Part shown: positions 1-7,480 of the stretch, one piece after another | How positions within the stretch are numbered: position 1 is the stretch's first letter | Layout: the number at the start of each line of letters is the position of its first letter | Assembly (NCBI GenBank): GCA_937877595.1 | Contig: CALFIY010000010.1 | Coordinates: 1-28,900, forward strand | DNA length: 28,900 nucleotides | From: an uncultured Prevotella sp. | GTDB taxonomy: Bacteria; Bacteroidota; Bacteroidia; Bacteroidales; Bacteroidaceae | Reading direction: 5' to 3' | The notes under the pieces: model-generated | Told to the model about the DNA's origin: nothing | Databases searched by the model: none | The model's input: the letters and a program-made list of their open reading frames with translations, nothing else | Program-made: the position numbers and the translations under genes

Positions 1-1740
1 TGCGACTTCGACCAGATACTGAGCCAACTGCGCGAGGTGTATGGCAACAACTGCGTTCCCGTGCAGTATCCTGTTGCAACAGGTGCCGGCTTCAACTCAG
101 TAATCGACGTGCTGCTGATGAAGAAGTACTCGTGGAAGCCAGAAGGTGGCGCCCCGATCATAGAAGACATTCCTGCCGACCAACTCGACAAGGCAAAGGA
201 GATGAAGGCTGCCCTCGTAGAGGCTGCCGCTGCCGGCGACGACACGCTGATGGAGAAATTCTTCGAGAGTGAAGACCTGACCGAAGACGAGATGCGCGAG
301 GGCATCCGCAAGGGTCTCGTGACGCGCAGCATATTCCCTGTGTTCTGCGTCTGCGCAGGCAAGGACATGGGTGTGCGCCGTCTGATGGAATTCCTGGGCA
401 ATGTGGTGCCGTTCGTAAGCGAGATGCCTGTCGTGAAGAATACCGCAGGACAGGACGTGCCTGCCGACGCAACCGCTCCAACATCGCTCTATTTCTTCAA
501 GACGGGCGTAGAGCCGCACATCGGTGAGGTGCAGTACTTCAAGGTGATGAGCGGAACGGTGAAGAGCGGCGACGACCTGACAAATGCCGACCGCGGCTCG
601 AAGGAGCGCATCGGAACAATCTACGCATGTGCCGGAGCAAACCGCATACAGGTTGACGAGTTGCGCGCAGGAGATATCGGCTGCACCGTGAAACTGAAGG
701 ATGTCAAGACAGGCAATACCCTCAACGCCAAGGACGTAGAGAATAAATTCGACTTCATAAAATATCCTAACTCAAAGTTCTCGCGCGCCATCAAAGCCGT
801 TAACGAGGCAGAAACAGAGAAGATGATGGCCGCCCTGCAGAAGATGCGCCAGGAAGACCCGACTTGGGTCGTCGAGCAATCGAAGGAACTGCGCCAGATT
901 ATCGTTCATGGCCAGGGCGAATTCCACCTGCGCACACTGAAATGGCGTATGGAGAACAACGAAAAGATACAGATAGAGTATCAGGAGCCAAAAATCCCAT
1001 ATCGCGAGACTATTACGAAGATGGCACGCGCCGACTATCGTCACAAGAAACAGTCGGGCGGTGCCGGACAGTTTGGTGAGGTACACCTCATCATTGAGCC
1101 TTACACTGAGGGCATGGAAGACCCAACCAGTTTCACCATTAACGGACAGGAGTTCAAGATGAACATCAAGTCGAAAGAGGAGAAAGATCTGGAATGGGGC
1201 GGTAAACTCGTGTTTATAAACAGCGTTGTAGGCGGTGCAATCGACCTGCGTTTCATGCCAGCCATCCTGAAAGGCGTAATGGAGCGCATGGAGCAGGGAC
1301 CACTCACCGGCTCGTATGCACGCGACGTTCGCGTGATAGTATATGACGGAAAGATGCACCCGGTAGACTCCAACGAACTCTCGTTCATGCTTGCAGCCCG
1401 AAACGCTTTCTCTGCAGCATTCCGCGAAGCCGGACCAAAGGTGCTCGAGCCTATCTACGATCTGGAGGTGCTCGTTCCTGCCGACTACATGGGCGACGTG
1501 ATGAGCGATCTGCAGGGCCGCCGAGCCATAATAATGGGTATGGATTCAGAGGCTGGCTACCAGAAACTGTCGGCAAAGATTCCTTTGAAGGAACTTTCCA
1601 GTTATTCGATCGCCCTGAGTTCGCTGACGGGCGGACGCGCATCGTTTACGACCAGGTTCTCGAGTTATGAACTTGTTCCGAACGATATCCAGCAGGCTCT
1701 TATCAAGGAGCACGAGGCTGAACTCAAGGAGGACGAATAG
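1..1740 (+). CDS. fusA2: Elongation factor G paralogue, EF-G2 type (5'-truncated by window edge)
   Basis: The reading frame is open from base 1, so the start and most of the G domain lie outside the window; 579 residues are visible. What remains is the end of the G domain, domain II (beginning near 'TSLYFFKTG'), and domains III-V. The domain III motif normally GMGELHLD is here 'GQGEFHLRTL', and domain IV starts at 'HKKQSGGAGQFGEVHL', with 'HPVDSNELSF' further on. This differs clearly from the canonical Bacteroides EF-G as I remember it and resembles the second paralogue, EF-G2. In Bacteroides thetaiotaomicron EF-G2 is reported to support slow translocation without GTP hydrolysis and to matter during carbon limitation and gut colonisation. 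Assignment to EF-G2 rather than another EF-G-like paralogue is inference; the P-loop that would settle it is not in the window. A strong terminator follows the stop codon. Confidence 0.88.
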   Translation, partial: CDFDQILSQLREVYGNNCVPVQYPVATGAGFNSVIDVLLMKKYSWKPEGGAPIIEDIPADQLDKAKEMKAALVEAAAAGDDTLMEKFFESEDLTEDEMREGIRKGLVTRSIFPVFCVCAGKDMGVRRLMEFLGNVVPFVSEMPVVKNTAGQDVPADATAPTSLYFFKTGVEPHIGEVQYFKVMSGTVKSGDDLTNADRGSKERIGTIYACAGANRIQVDELRAGDIGCTVKLKDVKTGNTLNAKDVENKFDFIKYPNSKFSRAIKAVNEAETEKMMAALQKMRQEDPTWVVEQSKELRQIIVHGQGEFHLRTLKWRMENNEKIQIEYQEPKIPYRETITKMARADYRHKKQSGGAGQFGEVHLIIEPYTEGMEDPTSFTINGQEFKMNIKSKEEKDLEWGGKLVFINSVVGGAIDLRFMPAILKGVMERMEQGPLTGSYARDVRVIVYDGKMHPVDSNELSFMLAARNAFSAAFREAGPKVLEPIYDLEVLVPADYMGDVMSDLQGRRAIIMGMDSEAGYQKLSAKIPLKELSSYSIALSSLTGGRASFTTRFSSYELVPNDIQQALIKEHEAELKEDE

Positions 1741-1770
1741 GCCAACTGCTTCTGCAAAAGTGAAATGAGT

Positions 1771-1805
1771 GGAGGGAAGAACAAGATGTCTTGTTTCTTC
1801 CCTCC
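1771..1805 (+). terminator. Rho-independent-type terminator of the EF-G2 gene
   Basis: A 16-nt arm at 1771-1786 (ggagggaagaacaaga) pairs with a 17-nt arm at 1789-1805 (tcttgtttcttccctcc) with one bulged base, 30 bases after the stop codon. A T-rich stretch follows from 1810. It separates the EF-G gene from glmS. Confidence 0.85.
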
Positions 1806-1905
1806 ATCCTTATATATTAATTAATAAGGTGTAGGGGACGAGGCCGGCAGCAGTAAAAAATCGCAAGATTTTTCTTTAATAACAGAGAGATATTGATTTT
1901 TTTTG

Positions 1906-1913
1906 TATATTTG
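1906..1913 (+). promoter_or_regulatory. Predicted glmS promoter (-7 box) and 5' UTR
   Basis: TATATTTG at 1906-1913 matches the Bacteroidota -7 consensus TAnnTTTG exactly. No good TTTG lies 19-21 bases upstream, so the -33 element is weak. Transcription would start near 1920, giving a leader of about 80 nt. The leader can fold at once: 1924-1933 (ctgcatgcga) pairs partly with 1942-1950 (tcgttgcag). The upstream gap also holds a perfect 7-bp hairpin (1856-1862 with 1867-1873, loop GCAA) followed by Ts, and an imperfect palindrome at 1808-1829 (ccttat...ataagg). I saw no glmS ribozyme core; that element is known mainly from Firmicutes. Confidence 0.65.
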
Positions 1914-1998
1914 CACCAAATATCTGCATGCGAGGTGACTTTCGTTGCAGCGCCGCAGTAAGAGGAAATAGTTAAGGTTAAAAAAGGAAAAGGATTTT

Positions 1999-3843
1999 AT
2001 GTGTGGTATCGTAGGTTACATTGGAAAACGTGACGCTTTTCCAATACTTATCAAAGGACTTCGTCGACTGGAATATCGTGGCTATGACTCAGCAGGTGTA
2101 GCACTTATAAATACCGACGGAGAACTGAATGTCTACAAGACAAAAGGCAAGGTAGACAATCTGACAGAGTACTGCAACGACAAAAACGTCAGCGGAAATA
2201 TCGGAATAGCGCATACACGATGGGCAACACACGGAGAGCCGTCGTCGGTAAACGCGCATCCGCACTATTCACAGTCGCAGAATCTGGCAATAATCCACAA
2301 TGGAATAATAGAAAACTATGCCGAGATAAAGCGCAACCTGCAGCAGAAAGGAGTAACCTTCCGCTCTGACACAGATACCGAGGTGCTCGTGCAACTCGTG
2401 GAGTACATCATGGAAAAAAAGAGCGTTGACTTGCTTACGGCAGTGCAGGTGGCCCTCTATCAGGTGATAGGAGCATACGCCATCGCTATAGTCGACAAGC
2501 GCCATCCTGAGCAGATCATTGCAGCACGCAAGCAGAGCCCGCTGGTAGTGGGAATTGGCGACAACGAGTTTTTTCTCGGCTCTGACGCAAGCCCTATCAT
2601 CGAATATACAGACAAGGTGGTATACCTGGAAGACGGGAATATCGCCGTCATACGTCTCGACTCCGAACTTCGCGTTGTGAGCATTCTGGGCGAAGAGCAG
2701 GAACTGGCGGTAAGCAAGGTGGATATCGACCTCGGACAAATAGAGAAAGGCGGATACCCGCACTTCATGCTCAAAGAGATATTCGAGCAGCCGGATTGTC
2801 TTACCAACTGTATGCGCGGACGCGTAAACATCGACAACAATCGTGTCACGCTTTCTGCGCTTATAGACTATCGCCGACAATTACTTTCGGCGAAGCGTAT
2901 CGTTATCGTGGCATGCGGCACATCATGGCACGCCGCGCTGATCGGTAAGCAACTGATCGAAACATTCTGCAGAATTCCCGTGGAAGTAGAGTACGCCTCG
3001 GAGTTCCGCTATCGCAACCCCGTAGTAACCAAGGACGACGTCGTCATGGCTATATCGCAGAGCGGCGAAACAGCCGACACGCTGGCCGCAATACAACTGG
3101 CTAAGCAGAAAGGTGCATTCATCTACGGCGTTTGCAACGCCATCGGCTCGTCTATACCTCGTGCGACAGACACTGGAACATACATACACGTAGGCCCTGA
3201 GATTGGCGTAGCGTCGACTAAGGCGTTTACCGGCCAGGTCACCGTACTAACCATGTTTGCACTGGCGCTTGCCGAGGCAAAGGGCACCATCGACCACAAC
3301 GAGTATGTGAAGGTGGTAAATGGACTGAGCGAGATACCAAAACTCATAGAGGAGGTACTGAAAGCCAACGACAGGATAGCCGACTTAGCGCGCACGTTCA
3401 CCTACGCTCACAATTTCCTCTATCTCGGCCGTGGTTTCAGTTATCCTGTGGCTCTTGAGGGAGCGCTAAAACTGAAAGAGATTTCCTATATACACGCGGA
3501 AGGATATCCTGCAGCCGAAATGAAACACGGCCCTATTGCTTTGATAGACAGCGACATGCCGGTGGTGGTTATAGCAACACATAACGCAATGTACGAAAAG
3601 GTTCTGTCGAACATCCAGGAGATAAAGGCACGACAGGGACGTGTCATAGCGTTGGTCTCCAAAGGCGACGACACCATTGCACACATTGCCGACGAAGTGA
3701 TAGAACTGCCCGACATGATGGAATGTCTTGAGCCGCTCGTGGCAACAATTCCGCTGCAACTCCTGGCCTATCATGTGGCTGTCTGCAAGGGTAAGAATGT
3801 CGACCAACCGCGCAATCTCGCAAAATCTGTCACTGTAGAGTAA
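1999..3843 (+). CDS. glmS: Glutamine--fructose-6-phosphate aminotransferase (isomerizing)
   Basis: Converts fructose-6-phosphate and glutamine to glucosamine-6-phosphate, the entry step to UDP-GlcNAc, peptidoglycan and lipid A; cytosolic. The 614 residues match the usual family length (about 609). The N-terminus MCGIVGYIG exposes the Cys nucleophile of the class II glutaminase domain after Met removal. Further motifs are 'RRLEYRGYDSAG', 'AHTRWATHGEPSSVNAHPH' and 'HNGIIENY'. Two SIS sugar-isomerase domains follow, with 'ACGTSWHAALIGKQ' and 'SQSGETADTLAA' in the first. The C-terminus 'DQPRNLAKSVTVE' is family-typical. The antiporter gene follows after 13 bases and pfkA after that, suggesting one transcript from the promoter at about 1906. 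Confidence 0.97.
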   Translation: MCGIVGYIGKRDAFPILIKGLRRLEYRGYDSAGVALINTDGELNVYKTKGKVDNLTEYCNDKNVSGNIGIAHTRWATHGEPSSVNAHPHYSQSQNLAIIHNGIIENYAEIKRNLQQKGVTFRSDTDTEVLVQLVEYIMEKKSVDLLTAVQVALYQVIGAYAIAIVDKRHPEQIIAARKQSPLVVGIGDNEFFLGSDASPIIEYTDKVVYLEDGNIAVIRLDSELRVVSILGEEQELAVSKVDIDLGQIEKGGYPHFMLKEIFEQPDCLTNCMRGRVNIDNNRVTLSALIDYRRQLLSAKRIVIVACGTSWHAALIGKQLIETFCRIPVEVEYASEFRYRNPVVTKDDVVMAISQSGETADTLAAIQLAKQKGAFIYGVCNAIGSSIPRATDTGTYIHVGPEIGVASTKAFTGQVTVLTMFALALAEAKGTIDHNEYVKVVNGLSEIPKLIEEVLKANDRIADLARTFTYAHNFLYLGRGFSYPVALEGALKLKEISYIHAEGYPAAEMKHGPIALIDSDMPVVVIATHNAMYEKVLSNIQEIKARQGRVIALVSKGDDTIAHIADEVIELPDMMECLEPLVATIPLQLLAYHVAVCKGKNVDQPRNLAKSVTVE

Positions 3844-3856
3844 AAGGAAAACTGTT

Positions 3857-5227
3857 ATGACACTGGTAATCGTATTGATGTTGGCAGCAGCCTATCTGCT
3901 CATTGCCACGGGACACCTGACCGGAGTGAACAAGTCGGCCATTGCGATGTTCCTTGGTACGGCAGGGTGGGTGGTCTACGTGTGCTATGGAACGGATTTC
4001 GTGATGAAGTTGCACGCAGCAGAGTATATGGAATTCCTGGCTGGCATGACTCCGTCGAGCGATACGGTGAAGACATTTATCTACGAGAACGTTTTTCTGA
4101 AGTACGTTGGCCGTGCCGCAGCCATCGTGATGTTCCTGCTGGCAACGATGTCGATAATAGAAATCCTAAACAACAACGGATGCTTTGACTTCATAACGGA
4201 ATGGATTCGTACGCGCAACTCCAAAAGACTGCTTTGGACAATCACGTTTGCTACGTTCATTCTCTCGGCAAACCTTGACAACTTGACTACAACGACGATG
4301 ATGCTCGTCATAATGAACAACATCCTGCAGAGCGGTCGTCAGAGAATGTTGGTCGGTTCTGCTATAGTGCTTGCGGCTAATTGTGGCGGATGCTTCACGG
4401 TAATAGGCGATCCCACAGGACTTATTCTATGGGGCGACGGAGCGGTGACGGCAAGCAATTTCTCTGCCTATATGTTCATTCCAGCATTTGTGGCATGGGT
4501 TGTGCCTACAATGCTCATCAACAGGCAGTTACCAGACAGATTAGACACGCAGTGGAGACCGTCGCCGTACCGTGGGGATGAGACACGACTCAATCGATGG
4601 CAGCGTTTTGTCATGTTGGTAGTGGGAATTGGTGGACTGTGGTTCATTCCCACATTCCACAATATCACCAAATTGTCGCCGTTCCTCGGCGCATTGTGTG
4701 TGCTCAGCGTGCTGTGGGTGGTCAACGAAGCGTTTAATCGCAGGGTGATGGATGCCGACCAGATGGCGCAGCGCCGCATACCGCGTGCCTTGCAGTATGG
4801 AGCCCTGCAGCAAATGCTCTTCGTGATGGGAATTATGATGGGCATGGGCGTTGTCACGGAAACTGGCATCTTTGCCGATGTTGCTCATCTGTTCGACCAG
4901 TACGTACATAATATATGGATTATAGGTGCTGGCGCCGGAGTGCTGAGTTCACTGATAGACACATTCACTGTTGCCGTGAGCAATATCATGTTCTATCCTG
5001 TGGCAGAAACAGGCGACATGGCTGCAAATGGCACATACTGGAAAATGATAGCCTTTACTACGGCTGTCGGCGGCTGTCTTCTCTCTGTCGGTTCAACCAG
5101 CGGACTTGCGCTGATGCGCATGGAGCATGTCCGATTGGGCTGGTATCTGAAAAACCTGACTCCCAAGGTTTTGCTGGGATGGCTTATGGGACTCCTCATC
5201 TTGTGGATAGAGACAAATTATATATAA
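3857..5227 (+). CDS. nhaD: NhaD-type Na+/H+ antiporter (ion transporter superfamily)
   Basis: A 456-residue polytopic inner-membrane protein with roughly ten or more hydrophobic segments. It carries the two NhaD-like intramembrane signatures: 'SANLDNLTTTTMMLV' (about residues 135-149) and 'NCGGCFTVIGDPTGLILWG' (about 175-193), where polar and acidic residues break the helices. A second-half repeat contains 'LSSLIDTFTVAVSNIMFY'. NhaD proteins exchange cytoplasmic Na+ or Li+ for protons. It is 13 bases behind glmS and 11 ahead of pfkA. The start is the first ATG after glmS, next to a purine-rich 'aaaaggaaaac'. The symbol rests on family motifs; substrate specificity within the IT superfamily (Na+/H+ versus dicarboxylate or arsenite) is inferred. 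Confidence 0.85.
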   Translation: MTLVIVLMLAAAYLLIATGHLTGVNKSAIAMFLGTAGWVVYVCYGTDFVMKLHAAEYMEFLAGMTPSSDTVKTFIYENVFLKYVGRAAAIVMFLLATMSIIEILNNNGCFDFITEWIRTRNSKRLLWTITFATFILSANLDNLTTTTMMLVIMNNILQSGRQRMLVGSAIVLAANCGGCFTVIGDPTGLILWGDGAVTASNFSAYMFIPAFVAWVVPTMLINRQLPDRLDTQWRPSPYRGDETRLNRWQRFVMLVVGIGGLWFIPTFHNITKLSPFLGALCVLSVLWVVNEAFNRRVMDADQMAQRRIPRALQYGALQQMLFVMGIMMGMGVVTETGIFADVAHLFDQYVHNIWIIGAGAGVLSSLIDTFTVAVSNIMFYPVAETGDMAANGTYWKMIAFTTAVGGCLLSVGSTSGLALMRMEHVRLGWYLKNLTPKVLLGWLMGLLILWIETNYI

Positions 5228-5238
5228 TTTTCGGTTTT

Positions 5239-6216
5239 ATGGCAAGGATAAATACAATCGGAATACTTACTTCCGGAGGTGATGCACCTGGTATGAACGC
5301 TGCAATACGTGCTGTTACCCGTTCGGGGATTTGCAACGGTCTTAAAGTGAAAGGAATCTATCGCGGATACGACGGATTAATAAAAGGAGAAGTGAAGACG
5401 TTCACGACAGAAGACGTGAGCGGAATCATAACACGTGGAGGAACAATCCTGAAAACGGCGCGCTCTGCGGAGTTTATGACTCCTGAAGGTATGCAGAAAG
5501 CCTACGAGACATGTAAGCGCGAAGAAATCGACGCCCTCGTGGTGATAGGCGGAAATGGTTCGCTTACCGGTGCACGCAACTTTGCCATGGAATATGATTT
5601 TCCCGTTGTAGGCCTGCCTGGAACGATTGACAACGACCTCTTCGGCACCGATTCTACAATAGGATACGACACTACGATGAATACAATCATGGAGTGCGTG
5701 GACCGAATACGTGACACGGCAAACTCACATGAGCGTATATTTTTTATAGAGGTGATGGGACGTGACGCAGGTTTCCTTGCACAAAACTCAGCAATAGCAT
5801 GCGGTGCAGAGGCTGCCATTATTCCGGAGGAAAGTACTGACGTAGACCAACTGGCACGCTTCATGGAGCGCGGAATTCGCAAGTCCAAGAAATCGTGCAT
5901 CGTTATAGTGTCGGAGAGTCCGAAGTGTGGCGCTCTCTACTACGCTGACCGCGTGAAGAAAGAGTTTCCGGGATTTGACGTACGCGTTTCCATCCTTGGA
6001 CATTTGCAGCGCGGGGGTAGCCCGTCTGCTCACGATCGCATACTGGCATCGCGCACTGGCGCTGGCGCAATCAAGGCACTCATGCAAGGACAGCGTAATG
6101 TTATGATTGGCGTGCGCAACAACGAAGTGGTATTTGTGCCGTTCAGTGAAGCAATACGCTCTGACAAGCCGTTTAACAAGGGACTTATAAAAGTGCTTGA
6201 TGAATTAAGTATATAA
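5239..6216 (+). CDS. pfkA: 6-phosphofructokinase, PfkA family
   Basis: Phosphorylates fructose-6-phosphate to fructose-1,6-bisphosphate in glycolysis. The protein is 325 residues, close to E. coli PfkA (320). The frame is open further upstream inside the antiporter gene, but ATG 5239 is chosen because MARINTIGILTSGGDAPGMN aligns with the family N-terminus. Motifs seen: GGDAPGMN (residues 13-20), GGNGS (104-108), catalytic PGTIDND (127-133), 'EVMGRDAGFLA' and 'LGHLQRGGSPSAHDRILASR'. The third residue of the GGDGS loop, the Mg-ATP-contacting Asp103 of E. coli PfkA, is Asn here, while the following Gly that marks ATP rather than PPi enzymes is kept. ATP use is therefore the better guess but is not certain. 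It sits 11 bases behind the antiporter. Confidence 0.95.
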   Translation: MARINTIGILTSGGDAPGMNAAIRAVTRSGICNGLKVKGIYRGYDGLIKGEVKTFTTEDVSGIITRGGTILKTARSAEFMTPEGMQKAYETCKREEIDALVVIGGNGSLTGARNFAMEYDFPVVGLPGTIDNDLFGTDSTIGYDTTMNTIMECVDRIRDTANSHERIFFIEVMGRDAGFLAQNSAIACGAEAAIIPEESTDVDQLARFMERGIRKSKKSCIVIVSESPKCGALYYADRVKKEFPGFDVRVSILGHLQRGGSPSAHDRILASRTGAGAIKALMQGQRNVMIGVRNNEVVFVPFSEAIRSDKPFNKGLIKVLDELSI

Positions 6217-6248
6217 TAACAGGCGTACAATAAAAAACCATAAGAAAA

Positions 6249-6280
6249 TTTGGCTGTTACTATGCAAATACGTAATTTTG
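6249..6280 (+). promoter_or_regulatory. Consensus Bacteroidota promoter of ilvC
   Basis: TTTG at 6249-6252 (-33 element) and TAATTTTG at 6273-6280 (-7 element, TAnnTTTG) are separated by 20 bases, within the 19-21 expected for the primary Bacteroidota sigma factor. The predicted transcription start near 6287 leaves a short leader of about 43 nt before ATG 6330. No terminator was seen between pfkA and this promoter, so some read-through into ilvC is possible. Confidence 0.8.
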
Positions 6281-6329
6281 CAAGCCGTAAACACTGACAA
6301 ATTGTAAAAAAATATAAAAGCGAGAAATT

Positions 6330-7379
6330 ATGGCAGAAATGAATTTTGGCGGTGTCATTGAGACCGTCATCACCAGTAAGGAGTTCTCTTTGGAGAAAGC
6401 ACGTGAAGTATTGAAGAATGAAACAATAGCCGTGATAGGCTACGGCATCCAGGGCCCCGGTCAGGCATGTAACCTGCGCGACAACGGCTTTAATGTCATT
6501 GTTGGCCAGCGTCAGGGAAAAACCTACGAGAAGGCTGTGGCCGACGGATGGGTTCCCGGCAAGACTCTCTTCTCTATTGAAGAGGCTGCTGAGCGCGGCA
6601 CCATTCTTTGCATGCTGCTTTCTGATGCCGGTCAGATACAAGTATGGCCGACAATAAAGCAGTATTTGAAGCCCGGAAAGACTCTTTACTATAGCCATGG
6701 CTTTGCTATCAACTGGAGCGACCGTACTGGCGTTATTCCTCCAAAGGATGTCGATGTAATCCTCGTTGCTCCTAAAGGTAGCGGCACCAGTCTTCGTACC
6801 ATGTTCTGCGAAGGCCGTGGCCTGAACTGCTCTTATGCAGTCTATCAGGATGCCAGCGGTAAGGCAGAAGAAAAGACACTTGCCTTTGGTATTGGTATCG
6901 GTGCCGGATACATGTTTAAGACAACCTTTGAGCGCGAGGCTACAAGTGACCTCACTGGTGAGCGTGGCTCGCTGATGGGTGCTATTCAGGGACTGCTTCT
7001 GGCTCAGTATGAAGTTCTTCGTGAGAATGGCCATTCGCCATCCGAGGCTTTCAATGAGACGGTTGAGGAACTCACGCAGAGCCTCGGCCCGCTCTTCGGC
7101 GCCAAAGGTATGGACTGGATGTATGCCAACTGTTCTACAACGGCCCAGCGCGGTGCTCTCGACTGGGCTCCTCGTTTCCATGACGCCATCAAGCCTGTGA
7201 TGCAGCAACTATATGAATCTGTGAAGAGCGGTAACGAGGCTCAGATTTCCATTGATGCCAACTCAAAGCCTGACTATCGTGCCGGCTTGGAGAAAGAACT
7301 TGAGGCAATGCGCAATCAGGAAATGTGGCGCGCCGGTGTCGTAGTGCGTCAACTGCGTCCTGAAAATCAGCAAGATTAA
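6330..7379 (+). CDS. ilvC: Ketol-acid reductoisomerase (class I)
   Basis: Catalyses Mg2+-dependent alkyl migration and NAD(P)H reduction of acetolactate or acetohydroxybutyrate in valine, leucine and isoleucine synthesis. The 349 residues fit the short class I enzymes, not the long E. coli form of about 490. The Rossmann fingerprint is 'GYGIQGPGQACNLRD' (residues 37-51); this departs from the common GYGSQGHAHALNLRD. Further motifs are 'VAPKGSGTSLR' and the metal-binding helix 'SDLTGERGSLMG' (Asp and Glu ligands). The cofactor loop 'VGQRQGKTYEKA' does not let me assign NADPH or NADH confidently. Unusually for a pathway gene it stands alone, with its own promoter and terminator; no ilvB, ilvN or ilvD is in the window. 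Confidence 0.95.
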   Translation: MAEMNFGGVIETVITSKEFSLEKAREVLKNETIAVIGYGIQGPGQACNLRDNGFNVIVGQRQGKTYEKAVADGWVPGKTLFSIEEAAERGTILCMLLSDAGQIQVWPTIKQYLKPGKTLYYSHGFAINWSDRTGVIPPKDVDVILVAPKGSGTSLRTMFCEGRGLNCSYAVYQDASGKAEEKTLAFGIGIGAGYMFKTTFEREATSDLTGERGSLMGAIQGLLLAQYEVLRENGHSPSEAFNETVEELTQSLGPLFGAKGMDWMYANCSTTAQRGALDWAPRFHDAIKPVMQQLYESVKSGNEAQISIDANSKPDYRAGLEKELEAMRNQEMWRAGVVVRQLRPENQQD

Positions 7380-7411
7380 AATTCGCTGCTTAGACTGCGA
7401 AACTCTACTGG

Positions 7412-7447
7412 CATGTGTCCCACTCTCCAGGAAGAGTGGGGCACATG
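7412..7447 (+). terminator. Terminator of ilvC
   Basis: 15-bp stem: catgtgtcccactct at 7412-7426 pairs with agagtggggcacatg at 7433-7447 with a single T-G wobble; the loop is about 6 bases. A short T run and AT-rich bases follow. It lies 32 bases past the ilvC stop codon and isolates ilvC from the MATE gene. Confidence 0.9.
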
Positions 7448-7480
7448 TTTCAATAAATATTCTCGATTCTCTACGCGTTA

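Noticed and set aside
1914..1998. glmS ribozyme in the glmS leader
   Set aside because: The leader is too short and lacks the conserved catalytic core; that ribozyme is characteristic of other phyla.
4915..5238. 108-codon upstream extension of pfkA
   Set aside because: It lies inside the antiporter gene in another frame; the PfkA family N-terminus begins at ATG 5239.
6030..7208. Long open frame on the minus strand (392 codons) opposite pfkA and ilvC
   Set aside because: It is antisense to two clearly recognisable enzymes, has no family resemblance and mirrors their codon pattern.
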